From positions 1-31,166 of IMG/VR virus record IMGVR_UViG_3300028394_000226: a stretch of DNA of 31,166 bases; one strand, 5' to 3'. The number at the start of each line of letters is the position of its first letter. Position 1 is the stretch's first letter. Below are positions 24,984-31,166 of the stretch, one piece after another. Both the position numbers and the translations under genes were made by a program. The stretch is from a virus. Under the pieces are notes generated by a model. The model saw only the letters and a program-made list of their open reading frames with translations. It made no database searches and was not told where the DNA came from.

Positions 24984-26219
24984 TTATTTGATTGAATACT
25001 GACCATAATTTAATTTAGTTTTGAATGATTGATTAGCAAAGGCTAATGACATCACACAATCATCGTGGAAGCCCACAGGAGCCCCGTAGCGCAACTTTCT
25101 TGTTGCTGGTGAATAAGTGAATGTAAAAATGTTTAACTCATTATACAGCGGCTCAAATAGCGTTTTAGAGGGTAATATCAATTTCCCCTCATTTAAAGAT
25201 ATTATCAACTCCTCAATAATATTTGCTTTGCTATCTTGTGTTGTTATAAAAGGTTTAGCCGCTGGATATGCTTTTTGTATTCTTTCAAATAGGGGATCAC
25301 CCACACCATTAACTTCCACTAATAGTTGGGGCTTATACTTTTTAACAATAGTTAATACATCACTAATAATATTTTCATAGGTATTCTTATTTGTCCTAAA
25401 TATCTCACATACCTCCCCATCTTGGTTTAATATTGTTAATACAGTATAATCATTTTGCTTTGCAAGGTCTAATCCTGCATAATATTTGTGGCTGGGGTTA
25501 TAACTTGCAAATGCTTGTAATTTGCAATAGTTATCCATATTTGTAAAAACTTCCCCACCATTATCAAGGAATTGAGCCATAATTTCTTGGTTAAATATAT
25601 GCTCTGGTAATGTCTTTTTGCTTTCCCAAAGTTCATCTGGGTTTATAAGGGGATTATCAAAAGATGTTCCATAACTGCAATCATATTGCCCATCTTTTGT
25701 ATCAATCATAGCCAACTGATATAGATTATAAAACCAATTTTTACCTTTGGGGGTTGATAAGAATAAAACCCTTTTACCTTTAACAAGGGTTGCTGGCTTT
25801 AATACCTCAAACCAGACTTCTTCTTTTATAAAAGCCGCTTCGTCGATGATGAGATAATCGAGAGTATAGCCCCTTAATCCATCAGGTCTTTCACCACTTT
25901 TGAAAGTTATGATGCTTCCATTTATAAATTTTATATACAAATCACTTTTGTTGATTGTTGTTGTTAAATTTGTTTCCCCCAGATAATTAACCATTTCATC
26001 AAACACTTTTCTACCTTGAGCATAGATGGGTGAAACCCACATACAAGTGCTGTTATTTTCCTCTAATGCCCACTTCAACAATAGATTGATGCCCAACATA
26101 GTTTTACCAAATTGTCTCCCCAGAGATAAGATATGGTATTTCTTATTTTTGTTTAATATTTTATCAATTATAACCTGTTGTGCATGATGGGGGGTAAAGC
26201 CTTCAACATTTATTTCCAT
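24984..26219 (-). CDS. terL: Terminase large subunit
   Basis: A 411-residue protein that packages DNA into the prohead. The ATPase half has Walker A GRQFGKT at residues 34-40 and Walker B LDYLIIDEAAF with Asp126-Glu127, followed by FLSTPKGKNWF as motif III. The nuclease half has GLDLAKQNDYTVL with Asp251, LLVEVNGVGDP with Glu302, and GFHDDCVMSLAFA with Asp386-Asp387. These match the RNase-H-like active site of phage large terminases. Length is normal for a compact enzyme. The small-subunit gene ends two bases upstream. The chaperone gene starts three bases after the stop. Confidence 0.95.
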   Translation of the reverse strand: MEINVEGFTPHHAQQVIIDKILNKNKKYHILSLGRQFGKTMLGINLLLKWALEENNSTCMWVSPIYAQGRKVFDEMVNYLGETNLTTTINKSDLYIKFINGSIITFKSGERPDGLRGYTLDYLIIDEAAFIKEEVWFEVLKPATLVKGKRVLFLSTPKGKNWFYNLYQLAMIDTKDGQYDCSYGTSFDNPLINPDELWESKKTLPEHIFNQEIMAQFLDNGGEVFTNMDNYCKLQAFASYNPSHKYYAGLDLAKQNDYTVLTILNQDGEVCEIFRTNKNTYENIISDVLTIVKKYKPQLLVEVNGVGDPLFERIQKAYPAAKPFITTQDSKANIIEELIISLNEGKLILPSKTLFEPLYNELNIFTFTYSPATRKLRYGAPVGFHDDCVMSLAFANQSFKTKLNYGQYSIK

Positions 26220-26221
26220 AG

Positions 26222-26707
26222 TTATTTATTTTCTTCCTCTACCTTTGGGGCTATTTGCCCAAAATTAAGTTTGATGGCATGATGTGTTACATCTAATTTA
26301 TCTGGCGAATTTAATCCTACGAGTTTGGCGATATCATTAAGTGCATTTCTTGCATTTGTATAATCTTTTGACGCCAAGGCATCATCATGGATATTCCACA
26401 ATTTAATAAGATGTTTTTTAATCATCTCGTCTTTTGAATGTGTAAATTTAGCCTTAATTAAATCCCAAGACTTTCTCCAATACCTAGAAGCATCAACCCT
26501 TTTGATATCATATTTTTTAACAAGATAATTGAATACCTCATTTTGTGAGTAATGCAAATCTAATGATAATCTAATTACTTCTTTTAGTATTTCTGTTTGT
26601 AATACTAGGGGTTTTCGTTCGGCCTTGGTCCCCTCCGGTAATTTTGGTCGTCCCTTTGGTCTAACAACATCAATTGGCACATCAATTGGGGCTATTTCAA
26701 ATTCCAT
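26222..26707 (-). CDS. terS: Terminase small subunit
   Basis: A 161-residue protein. The N-terminal segment is basic and Pro-rich (RPKGRPKLPEGTKAERKP). A helical DNA-binding-like region with YSQNEVFNYLVKKYDIKRVDASRYWRKSWD follows, then KHLIKLWNIHDDALASKDYTNARNALNDIAKLVGLNSPDKLDV, a hallmark C-terminal oligomerisation region of small terminases. It lies directly before the large subunit gene. It should recognise the packaging site on phage DNA and regulate the large subunit. Confidence 0.82.
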   Translation of the reverse strand: MEFEIAPIDVPIDVVRPKGRPKLPEGTKAERKPLVLQTEILKEVIRLSLDLHYSQNEVFNYLVKKYDIKRVDASRYWRKSWDLIKAKFTHSKDEMIKKHLIKLWNIHDDALASKDYTNARNALNDIAKLVGLNSPDKLDVTHHAIKLNFGQIAPKVEEENK

Positions 26708-26966
26708 TTTTTAATAAGTTATATTGTTGTGATAATTTTCCAATCAAATTTTTAACACAACTTTTGCAAGTGGTTGTTGGTTTATTTGTTTGGAAAATTT
26801 TATTATAGATTTTTGTCAAAAAGTCTATTTGACTAAATTCTAATTTATGAGATGATACTAACCTCCCCACTTCATCCCACTCGATTGGGGTAATTCCATT
26901 TGCATCAGATTGTGATTCGATATGCGGGAGTTCCGATATCACTTTTGGTTTCTTGCAGTTGCACAT
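26697..26966 (-). CDS. Small Cys-containing protein, function unknown
   Basis: An 89-residue protein with an N-terminal CNCKKPK and a later CKSCVKN motif at about 67-73, so four Cys could bind zinc. The middle (LVSSHKLEFSQIDFLTKIYNKIFQTN) is helical. It overlaps the end of the HTH gene by 62 bases and the start of the small terminase gene by 11. In its position just before terminase genes it may be a DNA-binding packaging or late-regulator protein; nothing in the sequence settles this. Confidence 0.6.
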   Translation of the reverse strand: MCNCKKPKVISELPHIESQSDANGITPIEWDEVGRLVSSHKLEFSQIDFLTKIYNKIFQTNKPTTTCKSCVKNLIGKLSQQYNLLKNGI

Positions 26967-27165
26967 TTATACTAAATTTAATTTGTTTATTTCTTTCTTC
27001 TTCGCAAAGATAACAATCACTCCATCGTTTCCCGTTCCTTATATAATTTATATGTCTGGTATTAACATTAAATTTTTCAGCAATTTGTCTATCACTTAAA
27101 ATATCTTCCTTAATTAAATCTTGTATTTCAAGTATCGAATGTCTATCTAATTTAATTTTTGCCAT
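26905..27165 (-). CDS. Small helix-turn-helix protein, first gene of the late block
   Basis: An 86-residue protein. Residues 8-48 are a helix-turn-helix of the type found in phage HTH and homing-endonuclease-associated proteins: ILEIQDLIKEDILSDRQIAEKFNVNTRHINYIRNGKRW. A Cys-containing CYLCEEERNKQ follows, and a C-terminal stretch that overlaps the next gene. It is the first minus-strand gene after the early/late boundary, so a role in late transcription or in small-terminase-like DNA binding is plausible. No nuclease residues are visible. Confidence 0.68.
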   Translation of the reverse strand: MAKIKLDRHSILEIQDLIKEDILSDRQIAEKFNVNTRHINYIRNGKRWSDCYLCEEERNKQIKFSINVQLQETKSDIGTPAYRITI

Positions 27166-27187
27166 ATTATTTATACGTTTTTATATC

Positions 27188-27199
27188 TATAAATATACG
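27188..27199 (-). promoter_or_regulatory. TATATTTATA element at the start of the late block
   Basis: On the minus strand GTATATTTATAG lies 22 bases before the start of the HTH gene, in the divergent region (27166-27290) between that gene and the small plus-strand gene. It is a good candidate for the main late promoter because a terminator closes the previous minus-strand block upstream. The match to a Bacteroidota promoter is only partial. Confidence 0.42.
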
Positions 27200-27290
27200 C
27201 TAAATTGCAAAAAAACCATTAAGAACAAAAAAAATGTATAAAAATGTTGTTTTATTTGAAAAAAAGTCTTATTTTTATAAAAAAAAAGAT

Positions 27291-27425
27291 ATGAAAACAA
27301 CTATTAAGTCCCCTACCAAAAGAACGTTGAATAAATCAGATTACTTTGAATTAAGTAAGCCTGTATTAAACACAGTAGTAAAATTAAAAGAATTAGATTA
27401 TTGGGTGAATGTATCAAAAAGATAA
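27291..27425 (+). CDS. Small basic protein on the plus strand, function unknown
   Basis: A possible 44-residue protein (MKTTIKSPTKRTLNKSDYFE to YWVNVSKR) and the only plausible plus-strand gene in the window. A longer frame starts at 27234, but an A-rich tract directly before 27291, which resembles the leaders of other genes here, favours the shorter start. Codon use looks similar to the rest of the genome, and no minus-strand frame of note covers it. It is divergent from the late block and convergent with the holin/83-residue block, whose terminator it touches. A regulator of the early/late switch is a speculative possibility. Confidence 0.5.
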   Translation: MKTTIKSPTKRTLNKSDYFELSKPVLNTVVKLKELDYWVNVSKR

Positions 27426-27461
27426 AAAAAGAAAGGGGGAGCAATAGGACACTGCACCCCC
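27424..27461 (-). terminator. Terminator at the end of the early block
   Basis: On the minus strand GGGGG pairs with CCCCC (27461-27457 with 27439-27435), and GCA with TGC just inside, with a 9-base loop and one mismatch. TTTCTTTTTTT follows. It starts 13 bases after the stop of the 83-residue gene. Confidence 0.7.
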
Positions 27462-27473
27462 TACTTGTGGAGA

Positions 27474-27725
27474 TTAGAGAACTCCTTTTGATGTGTAAGA
27501 TTCGTTTTTAATTAAAAAATATTTTACGTCATTATCTGACTGCGCCTTTAAACCATAATCAATTATGGCATTTTTTGCCCAATCAGGTATTGGTTTTTTT
27601 AAATCTTTAATCAAAAGTTTTTTATCATTTTCTAAAACTATTTCATAATTGTAAGTCATGCATTCCCCCTCACTTCGTGTAAAGTAATTCTCTGTTGATA
27701 ATAATGTAATTTCTTTAATCTTCAT
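27474..27725 (-). CDS. Small protein of unknown function
   Basis: An 83-residue protein with alternating beta-like and charged segments: KIKEITLLSTENYFTRSEG, then YNYEIVLENDKKLLIKDLKKPIPDWAKNAIIDYGL, then VKYFLIKNE. No Cys motif, membrane segment or known catalytic motif. It begins one base after the holin stop and is the last gene of the early block. A lysis-related role is possible only because of the neighbour. Confidence 0.55.
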   Translation of the reverse strand: MKIKEITLLSTENYFTRSEGECMTYNYEIVLENDKKLLIKDLKKPIPDWAKNAIIDYGLKAQSDNDVKYFLIKNESYTSKGVL

Positions 27726-27726
27726 T

Positions 27727-27894
27727 CTAAACTCTTTTTTTGGATATCACACTCCATACAGTTCCAATAACAGTTACAACTGTGCCCACAATTTCATTTG
27801 CAAGTTCGGGGTCAAAAATACCTTTTGTGATTAACGTACCCCCAACGAATGTTAAAATGTGCCTGAATACTCCTAAAATTTGTTCTTTGTTCAT
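27727..27894 (-). CDS. Holin-like small membrane protein (Pam3-gp28-type)
   Basis: Starting at the ATG at 27894 gives 55 residues (MNKEQILGVFRHILTFVGGTL to SVISKKRV). The frame continues upstream to 27933, but that part is low-complexity leader sequence. Residues 11-27 (RHILTFVGGTLITKGIF) and 33-51 (ANEIVGTVVTVIGTVWSVI) are two hydrophobic helices, with a Lys/Arg tail. The RH-L-TF-GG...VG--VT--G--WS-I pattern is that of the short Pam3-gp28-type phage holins. It would form the membrane lesion at lysis. Unusually, it lies in the block with methyltransferases rather than at the end of the late genes. Confidence 0.72.
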   Translation of the reverse strand: MNKEQILGVFRHILTFVGGTLITKGIFDPELANEIVGTVVTVIGTVWSVISKKRV

Positions 27895-27908
27895 AATTTT
27901 TAATTTTA

Positions 27909-27922
27909 TTATAAATATATTT
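27909..27922 (-). promoter_or_regulatory. TATATTTATAA element upstream of the holin gene
   Basis: The minus strand reads AAATATATTTATAA, 14 bases before the holin start. It is another copy of the shared TATATTTATA element and may allow the holin pair to be expressed separately from the methyltransferases. Confidence 0.38.
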
Positions 27923-27952
27923 AATTTTATCAAAAGACAATTTAATTAAATA

Positions 27953-28798
27953 CTATTTTAAATTTTTAAATATATGTGCAATTACATCAACAGTCCAAGC
28001 ATTACCTATCATCTTATACCTTTGTGTATTTGATACCCCTTCTGTATAATTGTTAGGTATTGTCTGTAATCTTTCACATTCAACTGGTGTTGGCACTCTT
28101 ATATAATCATCAGATATTTTTATAGGTAACCCATTACCCCCTACGTTTCTAGGATTTGTTAATAATGTCTTTGCTTTTTGTTCTGGTGTTCTCATACTCA
28201 TCCTTGATTTTTTATAACTCAATGTCCCTTGTTTTTTCTTATAAAAATTCTGTGTAAAATTATATTTATTATCAACACTTTCCTCCATTATATCCTTTAA
28301 GTATAATCCTAGGTCATCTGGTTGTGTTATATTAGGTATATTTGTCCAGTATAATCTTTTTCTGTTTTGTGCTGATACAAGACTTGAATTTATCATTATT
28401 GGTTCTACCCCCAATTCATTTGTGATAATATCTTTCCATTCTTTTTTCATAACAACATTCTCTAATAAAAAATAAGTTGGATTAACTTCCTTTAATACTC
28501 TAACATACTCCCAAAATAATCCACTTTTTCCATTAAAACCTTTTCCATTACCAGCACTTGAAAACGACTGACATGGACTACCACCAAATAATAAATCAAT
28601 CTTTGGTAAAATATTAACATCTAGTTTTGTTATATCCCCTAATTGAATTGTGTTGGGGTAATTCTTATTTGTAATCTGCATAGCATACTTATCAATTTCA
28701 CAAGCATAATAATTATCATAATTAACCCCAACCTTATTTAAGGCAATTTGCCCACAACTCATTCCATCAAATAAACTCAATACATTCATTTCTTTCAT
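27953..28798 (-). CDS. C5-cytosine DNA methyltransferase
   Basis: A 281-residue protein that methylates cytosine at C5, with the standard motifs. Motif I is LSLFDGMSCGQ (residues 7-17). Motif IV is GGSPCQSFS with catalytic Cys76. Motif VI is ENV (113-115), and motif VIII is QNRKRLYW (144-151). The target recognition region is about 160-235. Motif IX is RVPTPVECERLQTIP and motif X is RYKMIGNAWTVDVIAHIF. ATGs at 28798 and 28789 are both possible starts. No restriction enzyme gene is nearby, so it is probably an orphan enzyme that protects phage DNA from host restriction. It lies between the beta-class methyltransferase and holin genes. Confidence 0.9.
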   Translation of the reverse strand: MKEMNVLSLFDGMSCGQIALNKVGVNYDNYYACEIDKYAMQITNKNYPNTIQLGDITKLDVNILPKIDLLFGGSPCQSFSSAGNGKGFNGKSGLFWEYVRVLKEVNPTYFLLENVVMKKEWKDIITNELGVEPIMINSSLVSAQNRKRLYWTNIPNITQPDDLGLYLKDIMEESVDNKYNFTQNFYKKKQGTLSYKKSRMSMRTPEQKAKTLLTNPRNVGGNGLPIKISDDYIRVPTPVECERLQTIPNNYTEGVSNTQRYKMIGNAWTVDVIAHIFKNLK

Positions 28799-28860
28799 AT
28801 TTTAATTTTAAGGAGGGGTAATATATCCCCCTACCTTTGATATCATTTTTATATTATAAT

Positions 28861-30744
28861 TCATTCTGGCTTAAATAAACCACTTCCTTTAGCGTGTTCT
28901 ATTCTGGCTTTTGCAATATCAAAATATTCTTTTTCTTTTTCTATACCTATAAAATTAAAATTATTCTTGATCGCGGCTTTTCCAGTACTCCCGGATCCCA
29001 TAAAAGGATCAAGCACGATCCCTCCTGGGGGTGTAATAAGTTTGATTAAATACTCCATAAGTTTTGTTGGCTTTACAGTTGGATGGATATTCTTCATAGT
29101 TGGGGCATTTTCATCATTTGTCTCTAATCTTTTTTCAACACTTGTTTTTCTACCTATACCCCCAGAGTTCATTTGTGATGCCTTATCCTGGAAATTCTCA
29201 AGCCCCTCATTGCGGTCTTTTTTGCTGGCTTTTGCACAATAGAAGAATCTGCTTGCACCCCCTTCATCTTGTATAGTATTTGGATATACTTTATGTTTAT
29301 GTCCTGTTGCTTGTGTTCCATCTTCTTTTAAGAATACACCTGAACCTTTATTTTCTATATTTCCTTGTTTTGTATTTGATTTGCTATAACCTGATTGAGA
29401 ATCAAGTGCGCGACCAGCCTCCTCATCAAAAATCACGTTGGCTGGGAAGCGACCTTCATTATTAACAATATATGTTTCTCCACCTTTAAACCCATAACCT
29501 AATTCTTGTAGTCTATTTCTATTTTCATTAAACCTTTTAAGACCTTCTGTATTTTTTTCTTTATCATTTTCATCCTTATAATCAATCCTACTCTCCTCAA
29601 TATTTATACCACCAGTTCGCCACTCTAAAACATTATTTGCAACCGATCCAGAAAATGGTTTCCTTGCCATCACAATTGGATTGTGATTTGTTGATGTGTC
29701 AAAATCTTCATCATCTGTATTTTCAACATTTAAAAAATATCTGCTTGCACCACCTTCATCAGTAAAACCCCTAATATTATCTAATGATTTTTTTGGTTTA
29801 TTATAAGTATTACCTACCTTTAATCCGGCTATGGACTTATATTTTTCACTATCAAATACAGCACTTTTGCTGATTCCACTTTGTTCATCTAATATTTTAC
29901 CAGCCTCCTCATCAAAAATCACGTTGGCAGGGAAGCGACCTTCTGGTTGAATAAAATCTTTATTTGTTACTGATGTATAAAAACTTGGAGCATTTTCTTT
30001 TTGTTTTGTTGGATTTTTAGCATATGCTCCCCCATTTAAATTATCATCAGTTGGTATTCTACTCTTATCTATGTTAATCCCACCTGTGCCCCACGCTAAA
30101 ACGTTTTGGGCCACCGATCCAGAAAATGGTTTCCTTGCTAAAACTAGGGGTTCGTGCGCGGGTTTCATCGCCGTGCCCCAGCCCTCCCATTCACTTTTTC
30201 CTTTTGTTATATTGGCTTCATATCTCTCTATACCTTTTTCATTAAGACCAGCCAAATAATTACCACCTCTAATATCTGTTAATGTTTGTTGTCCAACAAC
30301 CTCACTTGTATTACCCCTTATTTTATCCACGGCTTTTCCAATATTGTATGACTTGGGGAATCCACTACCATATATCCATAAGATCTGATCACGTATTGAA
30401 AATCCCGCGTCTTCTATTGCAACAGCCATTCTGTGATAAGTTCTACTACCACCAAAGGATAATAAATGACCCCCTGGTTTTAATACCCTTAAACATTCTT
30501 CCCATATTTCAGTTCTAAAGGATATATCTCCTCCATCCCACTCTTTACCCATAAAACCTTTAGATGCCCTTTGAAATGCCCCATCTGTGCCAAATTTGGC
30601 AGGTGCTGATCCATCTTTACCAAATCTTTTTGTAATTGAGGTTAAATGATAAGGTGGATCCGTTACTATACTATCGACACTATTATCTGGTAATGATTTT
30701 ATTGCTACCAAGCAATCTTCGTTAAATAATCTTATTTGTTCCAT
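28861..30744 (-). CDS. Beta-class DNA methyltransferase (N6-adenine or N4-cytosine) with duplicated internal region
   Basis: A 627-residue enzyme. Catalytic motif IV TDPPY is at residues 28-32, and the cofactor-binding motif I DPFMGSGSTG is at 579-588. The order IV then I marks the beta class. Between them a segment occurs twice. Copy A (about 198-337) has EPLVLARKPFSGSVAQNVL, TGGINIDKSRI, EGRFPANVIFDEEAG and DEGGASRYF. Copy B (about 356-501) has NPIVMARKPFSGSVANNVL, TGGINIEESRI, the same EGRFPANVIFDEEAG and DEGGASRFF. Single-copy relatives have one such segment, where target recognition is expected. The adenine/cytosine choice cannot be decided by eye. The GC-richer duplicated blocks stand out from the AT-rich context. 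It is the second gene of the early block. Confidence 0.88.
   Translation of the reverse strand: MEQIRLFNEDCLVAIKSLPDNSVDSIVTDPPYHLTSITKRFGKDGSAPAKFGTDGAFQRASKGFMGKEWDGGDISFRTEIWEECLRVLKPGGHLLSFGGSRTYHRMAVAIEDAGFSIRDQILWIYGSGFPKSYNIGKAVDKIRGNTSEVVGQQTLTDIRGGNYLAGLNEKGIERYEANITKGKSEWEGWGTAMKPAHEPLVLARKPFSGSVAQNVLAWGTGGINIDKSRIPTDDNLNGGAYAKNPTKQKENAPSFYTSVTNKDFIQPEGRFPANVIFDEEAGKILDEQSGISKSAVFDSEKYKSIAGLKVGNTYNKPKKSLDNIRGFTDEGGASRYFLNVENTDDEDFDTSTNHNPIVMARKPFSGSVANNVLEWRTGGINIEESRIDYKDENDKEKNTEGLKRFNENRNRLQELGYGFKGGETYIVNNEGRFPANVIFDEEAGRALDSQSGYSKSNTKQGNIENKGSGVFLKEDGTQATGHKHKVYPNTIQDEGGASRFFYCAKASKKDRNEGLENFQDKASQMNSGGIGRKTSVEKRLETNDENAPTMKNIHPTVKPTKLMEYLIKLITPPGGIVLDPFMGSGSTGKAAIKNNFNFIGIEKEKEYFDIAKARIEHAKGSGLFKPE
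29239..30153 (-). repeat. Internal duplication in the beta-class methyltransferase gene
   Basis: Two segments of about 430-445 bases: copy A at about 30153-29725 and copy B at about 29682-29239. Parts are almost identical at DNA level: 29911-29944 compared with 29417-29457 (plus-strand core cctcctcatcaaaaatcacg), and 30112-30137 compared with 29641-29668 (core accgatccagaaaatggttt). Other parts have diverged, which suggests a mixture of old duplication and later gene conversion. Confidence 0.8.
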
Positions 30745-30753
30745 ATTTTAATT

Positions 30754-31166
30754 TTAATAATTTAATGCATTATATATTTCATAATCTGAAAATTTATCTT
30801 CAATATTTCTTTGAGGGATATCAAATTCCTCTTCTTTAATTGAAGAAGATTTAGTTTTTACTTTTTCTATTTTTTCCTCAAGGGTTTCTTCCACTTCAAT
30901 TCGTAGGAGGGAATTTAAATATTCTTCAATTTCTGTAGAATGCATATCCCCCCCCGTTGGGTGATTAGTTGAAGTATTAGAAACAACGCTTTTAACTTCC
31001 TTATCTATACCTTCAACTAAATCCAAATTTTTGCTTATATTATTATTATATTCATTATTATCTTTATTCTTTTCTTTATTATTCTCTTTATTCTTCTCTT
31101 CTACTATGACGCTGGTGTCGCGGGGGGGCGTCGTGGTTGTCATGGGGGGGGTGTCAGATTTGTCGC
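30754..31166 (-). CDS. Replication initiator-like protein, C-terminal part
   Basis: This is the downstream half of the gene that starts at 389. The frame is open from 31164 and ends with a stop at 30754-30756. An ATG at 31143 exists but lies inside the repeat-encoded linker, so it is probably not the true start. The half begins with the end of the Thr/Pro/Arg/Asp repeat linker. A very Asn/Lys/Glu-rich low-complexity segment follows (encoded by 31023-31105), then an acidic and helical tail with EEYLNSLLRIEVEETLEEKIEKV. No catalytic motif is visible. By analogy with lambda O or DnaD-type proteins, this half would contact the helicase loader or host helicase, but no sequence motif proves it. The methyltransferase start codon lies 10 bases downstream of the stop, so the two genes are probably co-transcribed. 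Confidence 0.72.
   Translation of the reverse strand, partial: DKSDTPPMTTTTPPRDTSVIVEEKNKENNKEKNKDNNEYNNNISKNLDLVEGIDKEVKSVVSNTSTNHPTGGDMHSTEIEEYLNSLLRIEVEETLEEKIEKVKTKSSSIKEEEFDIPQRNIEDKFSDYEIYNALNY
31023..31105. other. AT-rich stretch next to the iterons (possible DNA unwinding element)
   Basis: About 80 bases of almost pure A/T with interspersed C on the plus strand, encoding the Asn/Lys/Glu-rich part of the initiator. It lies directly beside the G-tract repeats. In lambda and many iteron plasmids an AT-rich element next to the iterons is where the duplex first opens. The low complexity is seen directly; the unwinding role is inference from position. Confidence 0.4.
31116..31166. repeat. 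G-tract direct repeats, right half (candidate origin iterons)
   Basis: Two complete units and the start of a third. Each unit has TGTCGC (or TGTCAT), a run of seven or eight G, then CGTC or TGTC followed by GTGGT or AGATT. Unit 1 starts at 31116 with G7 at 31122-31128. Unit 2 starts at 31138 with G8 at 31144-31151. Unit 3 begins at 31161 and continues from base 8 of the window. Together with the left half they form about five tandem units, each 22 or 23 bp, inside the initiator gene. Confidence 0.85.

Noticed and set aside
31116-31166. G-quadruplex-forming element as the main function of the G runs
   Set aside because: Runs of 7-8 G could form quadruplexes, but loops of about 15 bases make a normal intramolecular form weak. 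The regular 22/23-bp spacing fits protein-binding iterons better. It remains a possible side effect.

Overview
The window looks like the complete or nearly complete genome of a small, AT-rich tailed phage with siphovirus-type tail genes. The first 7 bases (ttgtcgc) equal the last 7. Joining the ends on that overlap puts one reading frame, split between the two ends, back in register as a 264-residue replication-initiator-like protein. The implied circle is 31,159 bp. A Bacteroidota host is likely (inference): the virion proteins carry FISUMP, delta-60 (DUF5122), threonine-proline and Gly-Thr-Ser repeat domains common in that phylum, and starts are preceded by A-rich tracts rather than Shine-Dalgarno sites.

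Almost every gene is on the minus strand, so transcription runs from high to low coordinates. Block 1 (389 to 1, then 31166 to 27474) holds the initiator, a beta-class adenine/cytosine-N4 DNA methyltransferase with an internal duplication, a C5-cytosine methyltransferase, a 55-residue holin-like protein and an 83-residue unknown. It ends at a terminator at 27424-27461. The only plausible plus-strand gene, 44 residues, faces that terminator.

Block 2 (27165 to 845) is the late region. It starts with a small helix-turn-helix protein and a Cys-containing protein, then small and large terminase, a tail assembly chaperone that appears to need a -1 frameshift, a tail terminator-like protein, an HK97 gp10-like protein, a 619-residue tail protein and a 2277-residue tail hub/fibre. 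A collagen-like fibre and the tape measure follow. The head genes come last: FISUMP protein, XkdF/MuF fusion protease, scaffold, major capsid protein, tail-tube-like protein, two Thr-Pro-rich proteins, portal, connector, a membrane/coiled-coil protein and a zinc-ribbon protein. A terminator at 784-813 closes the block. A stand-alone winged-helix protein (705-454) then leads back to the initiator.

The most interesting part is the contig junction. A tandem array of about five 22/23-bp G-tract repeats lies inside the initiator gene, next to an AT-rich stretch. This is the arrangement of the lambda origin inside gene O, so it is the best candidate for the replication origin. No DNA polymerase, helicase, primase, integrase or recognisable endolysin was seen.
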